Below are positions 31,286 to 36,937 of a stretch of 38,180 nucleotides of DNA, piece after piece. Each line of letters starts with the position of its first letter. Within the stretch, counting starts at the first letter, position 1. The DNA comes from a virus. The notes below the pieces were generated by a model, which did not search any database, was not told the origin of the DNA, and saw only the letters and a list, made by a program, of their open reading frames with translations. The stretch is from IMG/VR virus record IMGVR_UViG_3300034355_000059, positions 1 through 38,180 of that record. One strand, 5' to 3'. A program made the translations under genes and the position numbers.

Positions 31286-32868
31286 AGTTCCTCCACCACA
31301 GTCTCGCTCATGCGTCCAGTAATCCGATCATAGTAGAGACCACAGGCAGGGCCAGTCAGTCCACTGAATCGGTTCTTCAATACCCGTACCCTGGTTGTAT
31401 GCCTCTCCTTCAAGTCCTCAGCCTGTCCGTTACGCTCCAGACCCAGCACCATATCCGACAACTGACCAATCGATCCTGAGCCTCGTAGAGCAGACAGAGA
31501 GGTACTTGCACCTTCCTCGTGACCTTTACCATCAGGCCGCTTTAAATGCGAGACACAGAACAGGGCAATCCCAGTCTCTTGAACCACCATCCGCAACTTA
31601 GTCATGATCTCGTCTAAGGCTTTTCGCTCGTCACCATTGTCTTGTGCAGATACCACGATACTAACGTGATCAAGAAAAATATACTTGCAATCAAGAGCCT
31701 TAGCCATGAAGCGGACTCTGGTGATAATGTTGTCAATGGCAGTAGAGCCAAAGTGATCAAAAAGATAAACACGACCAGTACCCAGTGTAGCGTCAAAAGA
31801 GTCTCGTAATTCTTCATTAGTCACCTCGATATCAGGTAGATGCAGTGGCTTGTTAGCGTGTAGACTCATCAGGCTTTTAGCAGTGCGCTTCACAGACTCT
31901 TCCAAGAACAGCAGACCAATGTTGTCCTGAGTGTTGTTGATGATATGATACACAATCTCCCGTAAGAACTGAGACTTACCTAGCCCTGATCCAGCCGTGA
32001 TAGTGACCATCTCACCAGACCTGATACCGTAGGTTAGGTCATTTAGCCCACCAAAGGGGTAGTTTACGTCAGACTTTTCCACTGGTTGATTCACTAAATC
32101 CCACAATCCAGCACCATCGATGATTCCATCAGGTGTGTACCGCTCAGACCTCCACCACAGGTCTATGAACTCTTTTTCCTTGTTCTCTTGGACGTACTCA
32201 CAGGCGTCTTTAATACCTGTGCGTCCTTTAAATATCTTGGCTTTAGTTCCAAGTACTTCAGCCACCGCATTAGCCGCTCCTCTACCCGCATCATCGTTAT
32301 CAAAACAAATGACGATGTTTTCGAAGGAGTCGAGCCATTCGTAATTCGCTTTAACATCCTGGACTGCATTGCCCGCGCCATTTCTAACAGAAACCACAGG
32401 GTACTTAGAACCCAGCATCTGATACGCTGCCGCAGCATCGAACTCACCCTCAGTAATCGTGACATACTTATCTCCTTTGTTAAACAACTGCTGACCGAAC
32501 AGGCCACCCTTGTTCCAATCTCCCTCGATGCTGAAACGCTTGTCTTCCATGTTCCTGCGCTTGAAAGCCACCAGTGTCTCTTCCTCGTCATAGTACGGAA
32601 AGTAGTAGTAGCCATTCTTGTTACCGATACCGTAGGTCTGACAGGTAGCCCTAGTCAGGTTACGGTCTATCACCTCCTCATAGGACAGATCATGCACATT
32701 AGTCACTTTAGTGTTCACCTTAGTTAGTTTCTGTACTGGTTCCTCTGCATTGGCATTACGCCTAGCCTTGCCACAACTAAAACACCTACTGCCCCAGGTG
32801 TAGTAGGTCAGGGCATCACTGCTCCCACAATCGGGACAGGGCTGGTGTGCTTTTAATTGATCAGCCAC
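31282..32868 (-). CDS. DNA primase-helicase (T7 gp4-like)
   Basis: 528 residues, GTG start at 32868 behind AAGGAGTAACTT. Zinc finger CPDC...CFSC (C11, C14, C29, C32) for template recognition; TOPRIM primase core with TEGEFDAAAA (E140, E142) and VICFDNDDAGRG (D190, D193); then RecA-like helicase with TAGSGLGKS (Walker A, 291-299), FLDH (Walker B, D400) and CVSHLKRP (motif H4). A hexamer that unwinds DNA and lays primers for the polymerase downstream in the same operon. The start overlaps the 56-residue gene by 8 bases. Confidence 0.95.
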   Translation of the reverse strand: MADQLKAHQPCPDCGSSDALTYYTWGSRCFSCGKARRNANAEEPVQKLTKVNTKVTNVHDLSYEEVIDRNLTRATCQTYGIGNKNGYYYFPYYDEEETLVAFKRRNMEDKRFSIEGDWNKGGLFGQQLFNKGDKYVTITEGEFDAAAAYQMLGSKYPVVSVRNGAGNAVQDVKANYEWLDSFENIVICFDNDDAGRGAANAVAEVLGTKAKIFKGRTGIKDACEYVQENKEKEFIDLWWRSERYTPDGIIDGAGLWDLVNQPVEKSDVNYPFGGLNDLTYGIRSGEMVTITAGSGLGKSQFLREIVYHIINNTQDNIGLLFLEESVKRTAKSLMSLHANKPLHLPDIEVTNEELRDSFDATLGTGRVYLFDHFGSTAIDNIITRVRFMAKALDCKYIFLDHVSIVVSAQDNGDERKALDEIMTKLRMVVQETGIALFCVSHLKRPDGKGHEEGASTSLSALRGSGSIGQLSDMVLGLERNGQAEDLKERHTTRVRVLKNRFSGLTGPACGLYYDRITGRMSETVVEEL

Positions 32869-33031
32869 AAGTTACTCCTTTCTGTTTTTCCTTGTGCATA
32901 CATTGTATCACATCTGCCATCACCTTGGCAACCCCTTGATCCAAGGACAGGCGAGCCATAGCGGACACAGTGAACCAGTAGTGTGCTTCCTCTTGCATCT
33001 CAGCAATAAATCTTTGTTCATCATCATTCAT
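32861..33031 (-). CDS. Small protein upstream of primase
   Basis: 56 residues, ATG 33031, stop TGA 32861 inside the primase start. Sequence NDDEQRFIAEMQEEAHYWF, then AMARLSLDQGVAKVMADVIQC, is a two-helix layout. First gene after the 33145 promoter, with a 114-base AT-rich leader and a weak AAGGAAC ribosome binding site. The primase promoter at 32902 lies within its coding sequence. No family recognised. Confidence 0.7.
   Translation of the reverse strand: MNDDEQRFIAEMQEEAHYWFTVSAMARLSLDQGVAKVMADVIQCMHKEKQKGVTCG
32902..32931 (-). promoter_or_regulatory. Candidate promoter for primase-helicase
   Basis: Minus strand TTGCCA (32931-32926), 18-base spacer, TACAAT (32907-32902), with TGA extension (TGTGATACAAT). 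Ten of 12 consensus positions. The predicted start is near 32895, about 27 bases before the primase GTG. It is embedded in the 56-residue gene, so chance is possible. Confidence 0.5.
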
Positions 33032-33144
33032 ACTAAAGAGTTCCTTAATAGTTATTAAGAGTATTAAAGATATGATTATTAATAATTATCTTTTAAGTAA
33101 TAAGTAATAGATACTTGAAAGATTCTTTATAAGTCTATATAGAG

Positions 33145-33173
33145 ATTGTATCATACTTAATAGTCCTTGTCAA
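33145..33173 (-). promoter_or_regulatory. Sigma-70 promoter for replication operon
   Basis: Minus strand TTGACA (33173-33168), 17 bases, TACAAT (33150-33145), with extended TGA (AGTATGATACAAT). Eleven of 12 consensus positions and ideal spacing. It overlaps the 3' end of the 70-residue gene and is followed by an AT-rich leader with short inverted repeats (TTAATA...TATTAA near 33050) before the 56-residue gene and primase. Confidence 0.85.
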
Positions 33174-33369
33174 TATCGAAGTCTAGATAAGAATCATTCT
33201 CATCTGAGTAGTCATCCTCATGGGCTAGGTCAGACCTTTCAATGGTTTGTAAGTCTTCACTAACACTAGCAAAACAATGATTACATAGGTCTATAAACTC
33301 GTCAGTATTAGCAGACTTCCTAGTAGCCTCAAAGTCTGTAAGGTTTTTATCGCAACTTAAGCATCTCAT
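33157..33369 (-). CDS. Small zinc-ribbon protein
   Basis: 70 residues. Two CxxC knuckles, CLSC (3-6) and CNHC (about 29-32), form a likely four-Cys zinc site. The rest is acidic (HEDDYSDENDSYLDFDIDKDY). It may act as a small protein- or nucleic-acid-binding factor, for example on host RNA polymerase; this is a guess from size, charge and early position. ATGA overlap with the DUF1289 gene stop. Confidence 0.75.
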   Translation of the reverse strand: MRCLSCDKNLTDFEATRKSANTDEFIDLCNHCFASVSEDLQTIERSDLAHEDDYSDENDSYLDFDIDKDY

Positions 33370-33560
33370 TTTCCATCATCTCCATAAAGTTTGTTTAGTC
33401 TGTCCCTAGATTCTACCATCACTACTTCCCTGTCCTGATCGGTCATTCTAGACCAGTCCATAATCTCGTCTATACGCCTTCCGCACCCGTAGCATATACC
33501 CCACCCCTTCGCCACCTCACAGAAGCCCGTACAAGGCGTTTTAAGGCTTCCTAGAGGCAT
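33366..33560 (-). CDS. DUF1289-family cysteine protein
   Basis: 64 residues. PCTGFCEVAKGWGICYGCGR (C10, C14, C23, C26), then RIDEIMDWSRMTDQDREVVM is the DUF1289 pattern known from proteobacterial proteins, thought to bind metal or an Fe-S cluster. Its presence in a phage early block suggests capture from a proteobacterial host. Overlaps the coiled-coil gene by 20 bases. Confidence 0.85.
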   Translation of the reverse strand: MPLGSLKTPCTGFCEVAKGWGICYGCGRRIDEIMDWSRMTDQDREVVMVESRDRLNKLYGDDGK

Positions 33561-33735
33561 TATTATTCCTCTCGTTGATCAGTTCAATGTTTAATTTGGA
33601 TAACAACTCGTTGCTAGTCCGTAGTTCATCCTCCAATCGTTCTGTCCTAGCCCTGAGCATAAAGTTCTCACGCTCCAATTCCGACACCATGTCGGGCAGT
33701 TCCACCTCATAAGGTACACCTGAAACTTTTACCAT
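33541..33735 (-). CDS. Small coiled-coil protein
   Basis: 64 residues. A short beta start (MVKVSGVPYEVELPDMV) then a 40-residue heptad-like helix (SELERENFMLRARTERLEDE; LLSKLNIELINERN). GGGAGGA lies 8 bases before the ATG, inside the 24-residue peptide gene whose stop abuts this start. Likely oligomeric; role unknown. Confidence 0.75.
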   Translation of the reverse strand: MVKVSGVPYEVELPDMVSELERENFMLRARTERLEDELRTSNELLSKLNIELINERNNNASRKP

Positions 33736-33810
33736 TTATTTGTCCTCCCAATATGACCGAAGTAGGCCGAAGATAATAGAAAATAGCATCAAAAGCAGGA
33801 AGTTAATCAT
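33736..33810 (-). CDS. 24-residue membrane peptide
   Basis: MINFLLLMLFSIIFGLLRSY plus four charged residues: one strongly hydrophobic helix with a charged tail. The ATG overlaps the upstream stop by 4 bases (ATGA), the upstream GGAAGGAT serves as ribosome binding site, and TAA is followed directly by the next ATG. Too short for homology. The chain of overlaps is the main evidence. Confidence 0.6.
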   Translation of the reverse strand: MINFLLLMLFSIIFGLLRSYWEDK

Positions 33811-33962
33811 GCACCATCCTTCCACGCCACCCAAGCCAAGCCCAAGTTTGAGGCGCTGTAACCGTACCACACTATCGCCATCGGGATATTTCCCATAAGG
33901 ACATATCTAGTCCCTATGAGTCCATATATGACCATTACGATCAAAATCAACCATGTAGCCAT
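33807..33962 (-). CDS. 51-residue membrane protein
   Basis: A first membrane segment, WLILIVMVIYGLIGTRYVLM, and a second weak hydrophobic part (IPMAIVWYGYSASNLGLAWVAW). Trp-rich, nearly without charge. ATG shares one base with the stop of the 89-residue gene (TGATG) and AGGAG lies 5 bases upstream. Unknown role, part of the early cluster of tiny membrane proteins. Confidence 0.65.
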   Translation of the reverse strand: MATWLILIVMVIYGLIGTRYVLMGNIPMAIVWYGYSASNLGLAWVAWKDGA

Positions 33963-34231
33963 CAAAACTCCTGTGGCTTGTAGTTTTTAGCCTTCTCAAT
34001 CAGTTCCTTGCTGTGGATACTGATTAAGAAATCTAACTCCTTGAACACCGCCTCAAGAGTGCCCTTCTGCCTAGCCCCTAGCAAGTGATAGAGAATGTAC
34101 AGTTCATCGGTTTTCATGTCCTTAATAACCTGCTCTAGTTCCTCTATGCGCTCCTCTGACTGCTCTATCGCGCTGTAATCGATAGTGTCCTGATCTGCAT
34201 CGTTCCAGTAATCATAGTTATAGTCCCTCAT
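33962..34231 (-). CDS. Acidic helical early protein
   Basis: 89 residues. Tyr/Asp-rich start (RDYNYDYWNDADQDTIDYS), then a helical coil (EQSEERIEELEQVIKDMKTD) and a second helix (GTLEAVFKELDFLISIHSK). AGGAGG precedes the ATG by 12 bases; it overlaps the 57-residue gene by 14 bases. A DNA-mimic or host-factor binding role is possible given the charge, but not shown. Confidence 0.72.
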   Translation of the reverse strand: MRDYNYDYWNDADQDTIDYSAIEQSEERIEELEQVIKDMKTDELYILYHLLGARQKGTLEAVFKELDFLISIHSKELIEKAKNYKPQEF

Positions 34232-34391
34232 AGTCTAATTCCTCCTGATTAAGTTTAATTGCAATTACTAACTCCTCCGCTAGCCCTGCCCTGCGTTCTA
34301 CTAAGACTCCTGCAAAGTACCCTAGCCCGTAGTGATCAAGGGCTTCCAATTCCATAACTAGCTCGCTAGCGTGTAGATCAATGTTTTTCAT
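34218..34391 (-). CDS. 57-residue helical protein
   Basis: KNIDLHASELVMELEALDHY, then YFAGVLVERRAGLAEELVIAI: two helices, acidic. ATG at 34391 overlaps the upstream TGA by 4 bases (ATGA), and the stop lies inside the 89-residue gene. The good GGGGTGATG upstream acts as ribosome binding site. No known family. Confidence 0.68.
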   Translation of the reverse strand: MKNIDLHASELVMELEALDHYGLGYFAGVLVERRAGLAEELVIAIKLNQEELDYEGL

Positions 34392-34456
34392 ACCATCACC
34401 CCTATAAGAAAAAAGAAAATAACCAATACCATCAATGCCTTAATATTGTCAATCAT
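34388..34456 (-). CDS. 22-residue membrane peptide
   Basis: A short charged start (MIDNIKAL) followed by one hydrophobic run (VLVIFFFLIGVMV). ATGA overlaps at both ends, with the papain-like gene before it and the 57-residue gene after. The coupling on both sides is the evidence that it is translated. Confidence 0.55.
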   Translation of the reverse strand: MIDNIKALMVLVIFFFLIGVMV

Positions 34457-34830
34457 AGCGTTATAAATCCCTCAATCTTAGATTGGCCCCTAGTCATGTT
34501 GCAATCGTATAGCCTACCATCCACCACCGCCATAGCGTGATTGCTTGTGTAAACGATATAGCGACCCTTGGAGTGGGTTTTAATGAATTGGGCTAGGGTA
34601 ACCTTAGACATAGCGGAAAACCGCTTAGAGTCCCGATTAATGCCCTTAGAGGCCATCTCTAACTGAAAAGGGCTTACGCCTTCTCCCTTGTCCCTGCCCC
34701 AATTGAATAGCAAATCCCATGCTTCTCGATAAGATACCCCGCCTGCTATCGAGAGACTAGTCACTCCACAATCACGGGCTTCGCCCTTGATATTGCCCCT
34801 AATGCTTTTTAGATCAATATAAACTTTCAT
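34453..34830 (-). CDS. Papain-like (C39-type) cysteine protease-like protein
   Basis: 125 residues. RDCGVTSLSIAGGVSYREAW places C21 at a helix start, as in papain-fold enzymes. SKGRYIVYTSNHAMAVVDGRLYDC gives H98 followed by a beta hairpin with D104 and D109. The Cys-His-Asp order and strand pattern match peptidase C39/NlpC-like folds. It could cleave a host protein early, act as deamidase or be inactive. AGGAGAATTAAAAA precedes the ATG. It sits among early tiny membrane genes. Confidence 0.68.
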   Translation of the reverse strand: MKVYIDLKSIRGNIKGEARDCGVTSLSIAGGVSYREAWDLLFNWGRDKGEGVSPFQLEMASKGINRDSKRFSAMSKVTLAQFIKTHSKGRYIVYTSNHAMAVVDGRLYDCNMTRGQSKIEGFITL

Positions 34831-34850
34831 TTTTTAATTCTCCTATAAAT

Positions 34851-34940
34851 TCAGTCCAAGTCCCACGGTTTAAAAATCATGATAACGCCTGCACAGCCAA
34901 ACAATAAGACAGCGATACTTGCATAGTCCCACATAGTCAT
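34851..34940 (-). CDS. 29-residue membrane peptide
   Basis: A short N-terminus (MTMWDY), one hydrophobic helix (ASIAVLLFGCAGVIMIF) and a charged end (KPWDLD). ATG lies 1 base after the stop of the GP88 gene, with GGGAG 7 bases upstream. The spacing and the signal-anchor-like shape support it. Confidence 0.6.
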   Translation of the reverse strand: MTMWDYASIAVLLFGCAGVIMIFKPWDLD

Positions 34941-34941
34941 T

Positions 34942-35586
34942 TCAAACTCCCTTCACTTGTAAAATTTTGATCACCTTCGCCATTTTCTTACCATGCGCAG
35001 GATAGGATACTAACGGAACATCTTTAGAATAGCAAGCCCTGCATCCATTGCACCGGCCCTCATGCTCATAAGCGCGACACAAAAAGCCCTTAGCCTGACT
35101 AGGTTCGGGCACGATTACAGAACCATGTTCGGAAGTATATTCTCCCGTCACACTATCGGAAGAGAATCGAACCATGACATTAGGTAACGCCTGCATCTGA
35201 TCCAATACCGTCTGAAACTTGGCGAATTTCTTCATGCGAGTGGGAAGCCAGTGTTTAACCCATGGTGTCTGTTCCATGACTGATAGGATCTTTTCCGCTA
35301 ACTTGATCGAATACATATCGCCCGAGTCAAACCAACGGAAATACCTTTGAGACTCTAAGGCATTGATCATTCTTTCCTCCCAATCGTCACTTTTCCAGTC
35401 TTCCTGATTCTCCAATCGTGGAGCCTTGACATTCGAGAATCTGTAATTGCCTGTAGTGGCATAACAGCCTGAGCACGCCGGAACTAACTCGCCATTTGAA
35501 CCGATAGAACCGGGACAAGTATCGAGGGCTTGAAGTGACCATGAGAGAATACCGTCAAGTTTAGAAGTTTTTGAGAGTTTTAACAT
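34942..35586 (-). CDS. GP88-family cysteine-rich protein (radical-SAM-like layout)
   Basis: 214 residues. DTCPGS (C24), then PACSGCYATTGNYR (C38, C41) and FRWFDSGDMYSIKLAEKIL, with a C-terminal cluster CRAYEHEGRCNGCRACYS (C170, C179, C182, C185). This is the Gene product 88 family of phages. The CxnCxxC group, then a beta-alpha series and a second Cys cluster recall radical SAM proteins with an auxiliary cluster, though the classic CxxxCxxC spacing is not met. Reaction unknown. AAAGGTTCTAAAA precedes the ATG. Confidence 0.8.
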   Translation of the reverse strand: MLKLSKTSKLDGILSWSLQALDTCPGSIGSNGELVPACSGCYATTGNYRFSNVKAPRLENQEDWKSDDWEERMINALESQRYFRWFDSGDMYSIKLAEKILSVMEQTPWVKHWLPTRMKKFAKFQTVLDQMQALPNVMVRFSSDSVTGEYTSEHGSVIVPEPSQAKGFLCRAYEHEGRCNGCRACYSKDVPLVSYPAHGKKMAKVIKILQVKGV

Positions 35587-35604
35587 TTTTAGAACCTTTC
35601 GAGG

Positions 35605-35775
35605 TTAGTCAATTGGATTGTTAAGAGATGCTATTGCGATTGCTAAGGTTACTAACATTAGGACAGAAAGTAAATAGCCTTCTACGGTGTGGCCTGTAAA
35701 GTGGAACAATAAAGCGCCAAGGCCATTTAGTATAGTCCCTGCAAAAAACAAGGCTGTGAAGTGGATTGCTTTCAT
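35605..35775 (-). CDS. 56-residue two-TM membrane protein, first leftward gene
   Basis: Two hydrophobic helices, FTALFFAGTILNGLGALLFHF and YLLSVLMLVTLAIAIASL, joined by a short polar turn (TGHTVEG). AAAGGAAACACC precedes the ATG. The first gene of the leftward block, thus made earliest. Small two-TM phage proteins in this position often act in superinfection exclusion or membrane takeover, but no homologue is recognised. Confidence 0.72.
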   Translation of the reverse strand: MKAIHFTALFFAGTILNGLGALLFHFTGHTVEGYLLSVLMLVTLAIAIASLNNPID

Positions 35776-35805
35776 GGTGTTTCCTTTCGTTTTGTTGATG
35801 TGTCT

Positions 35806-35833
35806 ATGATACCTATAAAACGGATAAGTGCAA
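35806..35833 (-). promoter_or_regulatory. Weak candidate promoter for early leftward genes
   Basis: Minus strand TTGCAC (35833-35828), 16-base spacer, TATCAT (35811-35806), 31 bases from the first leftward ATG. Eight of 12 consensus bases. It is the only reasonable candidate close to that gene, but weaker than the other promoters. Confidence 0.4.
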
Positions 35834-35949
35834 GGGAAAGTTACTAGGGAAAACCCTTATCTTGACAAGCCTAGTCAGGTATAGGACAGATCCCTAGATA
35901 GTGGCTGGAGTGCTTCTATATGGTGCATCAAAGACTCTTACTTGTCACC

Positions 35950-35967
35950 TGTGGTATCTATACAACA
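35950..35967 (+). promoter_or_regulatory. 18-bp dyad, copy A (operator-like)
   Basis: TGTGGTA-TCTA-TACAACA. Same 7-4-7 layout as the perfect dyad at 2475, with one arm base changed (TGTGGTA for TGTTGTA). Flanking bases also match copy B, so that 23 bases repeat with two differences. Confidence 0.7.
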
Positions 35968-35976
35968 CTATCTAAT

Positions 35977-35991
35977 TGATAATCATTCTCA
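35977..35991 (+). promoter_or_regulatory. Fur-box-like sequence
   Basis: TGATAAT-C-ATTCTCA matches the 7-1-7 Fur consensus TGATAAT-N-ATTATCA at 13 of 14 arm positions. It lies exactly midway between the two dyads (centres 35958.5, 35984 and 36008.5). In AT-rich DNA this could be chance. Confidence 0.35.
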
Positions 35992-35999
35992 TTAGCATC

Positions 36000-36017
36000 T
36001 GTGGTATAAATACAACA
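36000..36017 (+). promoter_or_regulatory. 18-bp dyad, copy B (operator-like)
   Basis: TGTGGTA-TAAA-TACAACA, 50 bp from copy A centre to centre. TGGTATAAA could also act as a rightward extended -10, though no -35 is visible. Confidence 0.7.
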
Positions 36018-36047
36018 CTATTCCTTTATCTGTATATCTGCATAGAC

Positions 36048-36059
36048 GGGGGAGGGGGG
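36048..36059 (+). other. G-rich tract
   Basis: GGGGGAGGGGGG in otherwise AT-rich DNA: 11 G in 12 bases on the plus strand, followed by TG. No other such tract is seen in the window. It may mark a packaging or replication site, or only a composition outlier. Confidence 0.7.
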
Positions 36060-36298
36060 TGCTATAGAGTTGTAATATTATGAGGACCCTACAACACAGA
36101 TGAGAGGTCAAAATAGGAATTAAATAGTCAAGAAACCTATCTAAATAGTACGAAATAGGGCTGAATTACCACTATAGAAAAGTCCTTATAAATCAATAAC
36201 TTAGGTTTATGCAGTCCACCCCTGCAGATCTTAATAAAAAAGGACAGGCTATCCAGTACTCTCCAAGCCCTATATAGGGACAGAACAGTAGAAAAGAC

Positions 36299-36327
36299 TT
36301 GACAAATCTCTAAAAATATGCTATAAT
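36299..36327 (+). promoter_or_regulatory. Perfect sigma-70 promoter for terminase unit
   Basis: TTGACA (36299-36304), 17 bases, TATAAT (36322-36327): 12 of 12 consensus bases. The predicted start near 36334 lies within the dyad at 36331, with a leader of about 175 bases before terS. Drives terS, terL and, across the junction, portal. Confidence 0.92.
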
Positions 36328-36330
36328 AGG

Positions 36331-36348
36331 TGTTGTAGTAAAGCAACA
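36331..36348 (+). promoter_or_regulatory. 18-bp dyad at start of terminase transcript
   Basis: TGTTGTA-GTAA-AGCAACA. Left arm identical to that at 2475, right arm 5 of 7. Placed at about -3 to +15 of the predicted start. Confidence 0.65.
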
Positions 36349-36420
36349 TGAAGATGACTATATAGATCTGAGCAGTTAATCGCTTAAGAAGCTCTAACGA
36401 TAATCATCAATTAATAATTA

Positions 36421-36440
36421 ATAATCATCTACTTTAAAGT
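36421..36440 (+). repeat. ATAATCATC/CTTTAAAGT repeat, copy 1
   Basis: ATAATCATC-TA-CTTTAAAGT in the terS leader. Copy 2 at 36990 within terL has the same two blocks separated by one base. ACTTTAAAGT is a perfect palindrome. A further GATAATCATC lies at 36399. Confidence 0.55.
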
Positions 36441-36508
36441 AATCGATTAATAATTATATACCACTACATACAGAGAAACTATGTAGCAACTATATAGAGG
36501 AGAATTTA

Positions 36509-36937
36509 GTGTCAAACACTGAACCTCTGTCTGATGTGTCTGTGTCCCCTTCAAAGAGGAAACGTGGCAGACCCCGTAAGGCAGACATTGAAGCCAAGAA
36601 GAATAGAAATGTAGTAGGAAGACCTCCAGGTGAGGCGGCTAGGATAAAAGAATTCTATGCTCGTTTACTGTCCACTTCAGGTGAGAAGGTAATCGAGACT
36701 GTCCTGCGTAAAGCGATGGACGATGCTGATAAGGATCAGGTTGCCTGTCTTAAGATGTGTATCGATAGGCTACTGCCCCTCAGTCACTTTGAGAAGCAGG
36801 GCCAGGGTAGGGCTGGTGCTATTCAGGTACAGATTGTTACCACTGGTACACCCCAGATAGCTGCCAGGGAAACAGAACAGATTGACTATGAAGTAGTTGA
36901 TGTGGACCCCGAAGGGGCCTCTGAGGAGACCAAATAA
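36509..36937 (+). CDS. terS: Small terminase subunit
   Basis: 142 residues, GTG start at 36509 behind AGAGGAGAATTTA. The N-terminus holds an AT-hook-like run, KRKRGRPRKADIE, and a second basic GRP motif (VVGRPPG), then a helical middle (YARLLSTSGEKVIETVLRKAM, DQVACLKMCIDRLLP) typical of TerS oligomer formation, and an acidic C-terminus (VDVDPEGASEETK) for contact with TerL. It recognises phage DNA and starts packaging. The stop overlaps none of terL; terL ATG follows directly. The AT hooks fit the AT-rich leader just upstream as binding region. Confidence 0.82.
   Translation: MSNTEPLSDVSVSPSKRKRGRPRKADIEAKKNRNVVGRPPGEAARIKEFYARLLSTSGEKVIETVLRKAMDDADKDQVACLKMCIDRLLPLSHFEKQGQGRAGAIQVQIVTTGTPQIAARETEQIDYEVVDVDPEGASEETK

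Larger units (their letters stand above)
35776..36508. other. 733-base intergenic control region
   Basis: No credible gene. It separates the leftward early block from the rightward terminase unit. It holds a weak leftward promoter (35806), two 18-bp dyads (35950, 36000), a Fur-box-like site (35977), a G-rich tract (36048), inverted TTGTA half-sites (36068, 36090), a consensus rightward promoter with dyad (36299-36348) and an AT-rich 160-base leader with TAATAATTA repeats. The best candidate in the window for replication origin, packaging start and early control. Confidence 0.8.

Noticed and set aside
35862-35890. TTGACA at 35862 as a rightward promoter
   Set aside because: No acceptable -10 box at 16-18 bases, and the next rightward gene is 640 bases away.
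36068-36096. A fifth dyad made from AGTTGTA and TACAACA
   Set aside because: The half-sites are inverted but 15 bases apart instead of 4, so they do not fit the 7-4-7 layout; noted only as half-sites.
36137-36349. Leftward 70-codon open frame in the control region
   Set aside because: It lies across the consensus terS promoter and AT-rich leader, has no ribosome binding site, and its composition looks like untranslated DNA.
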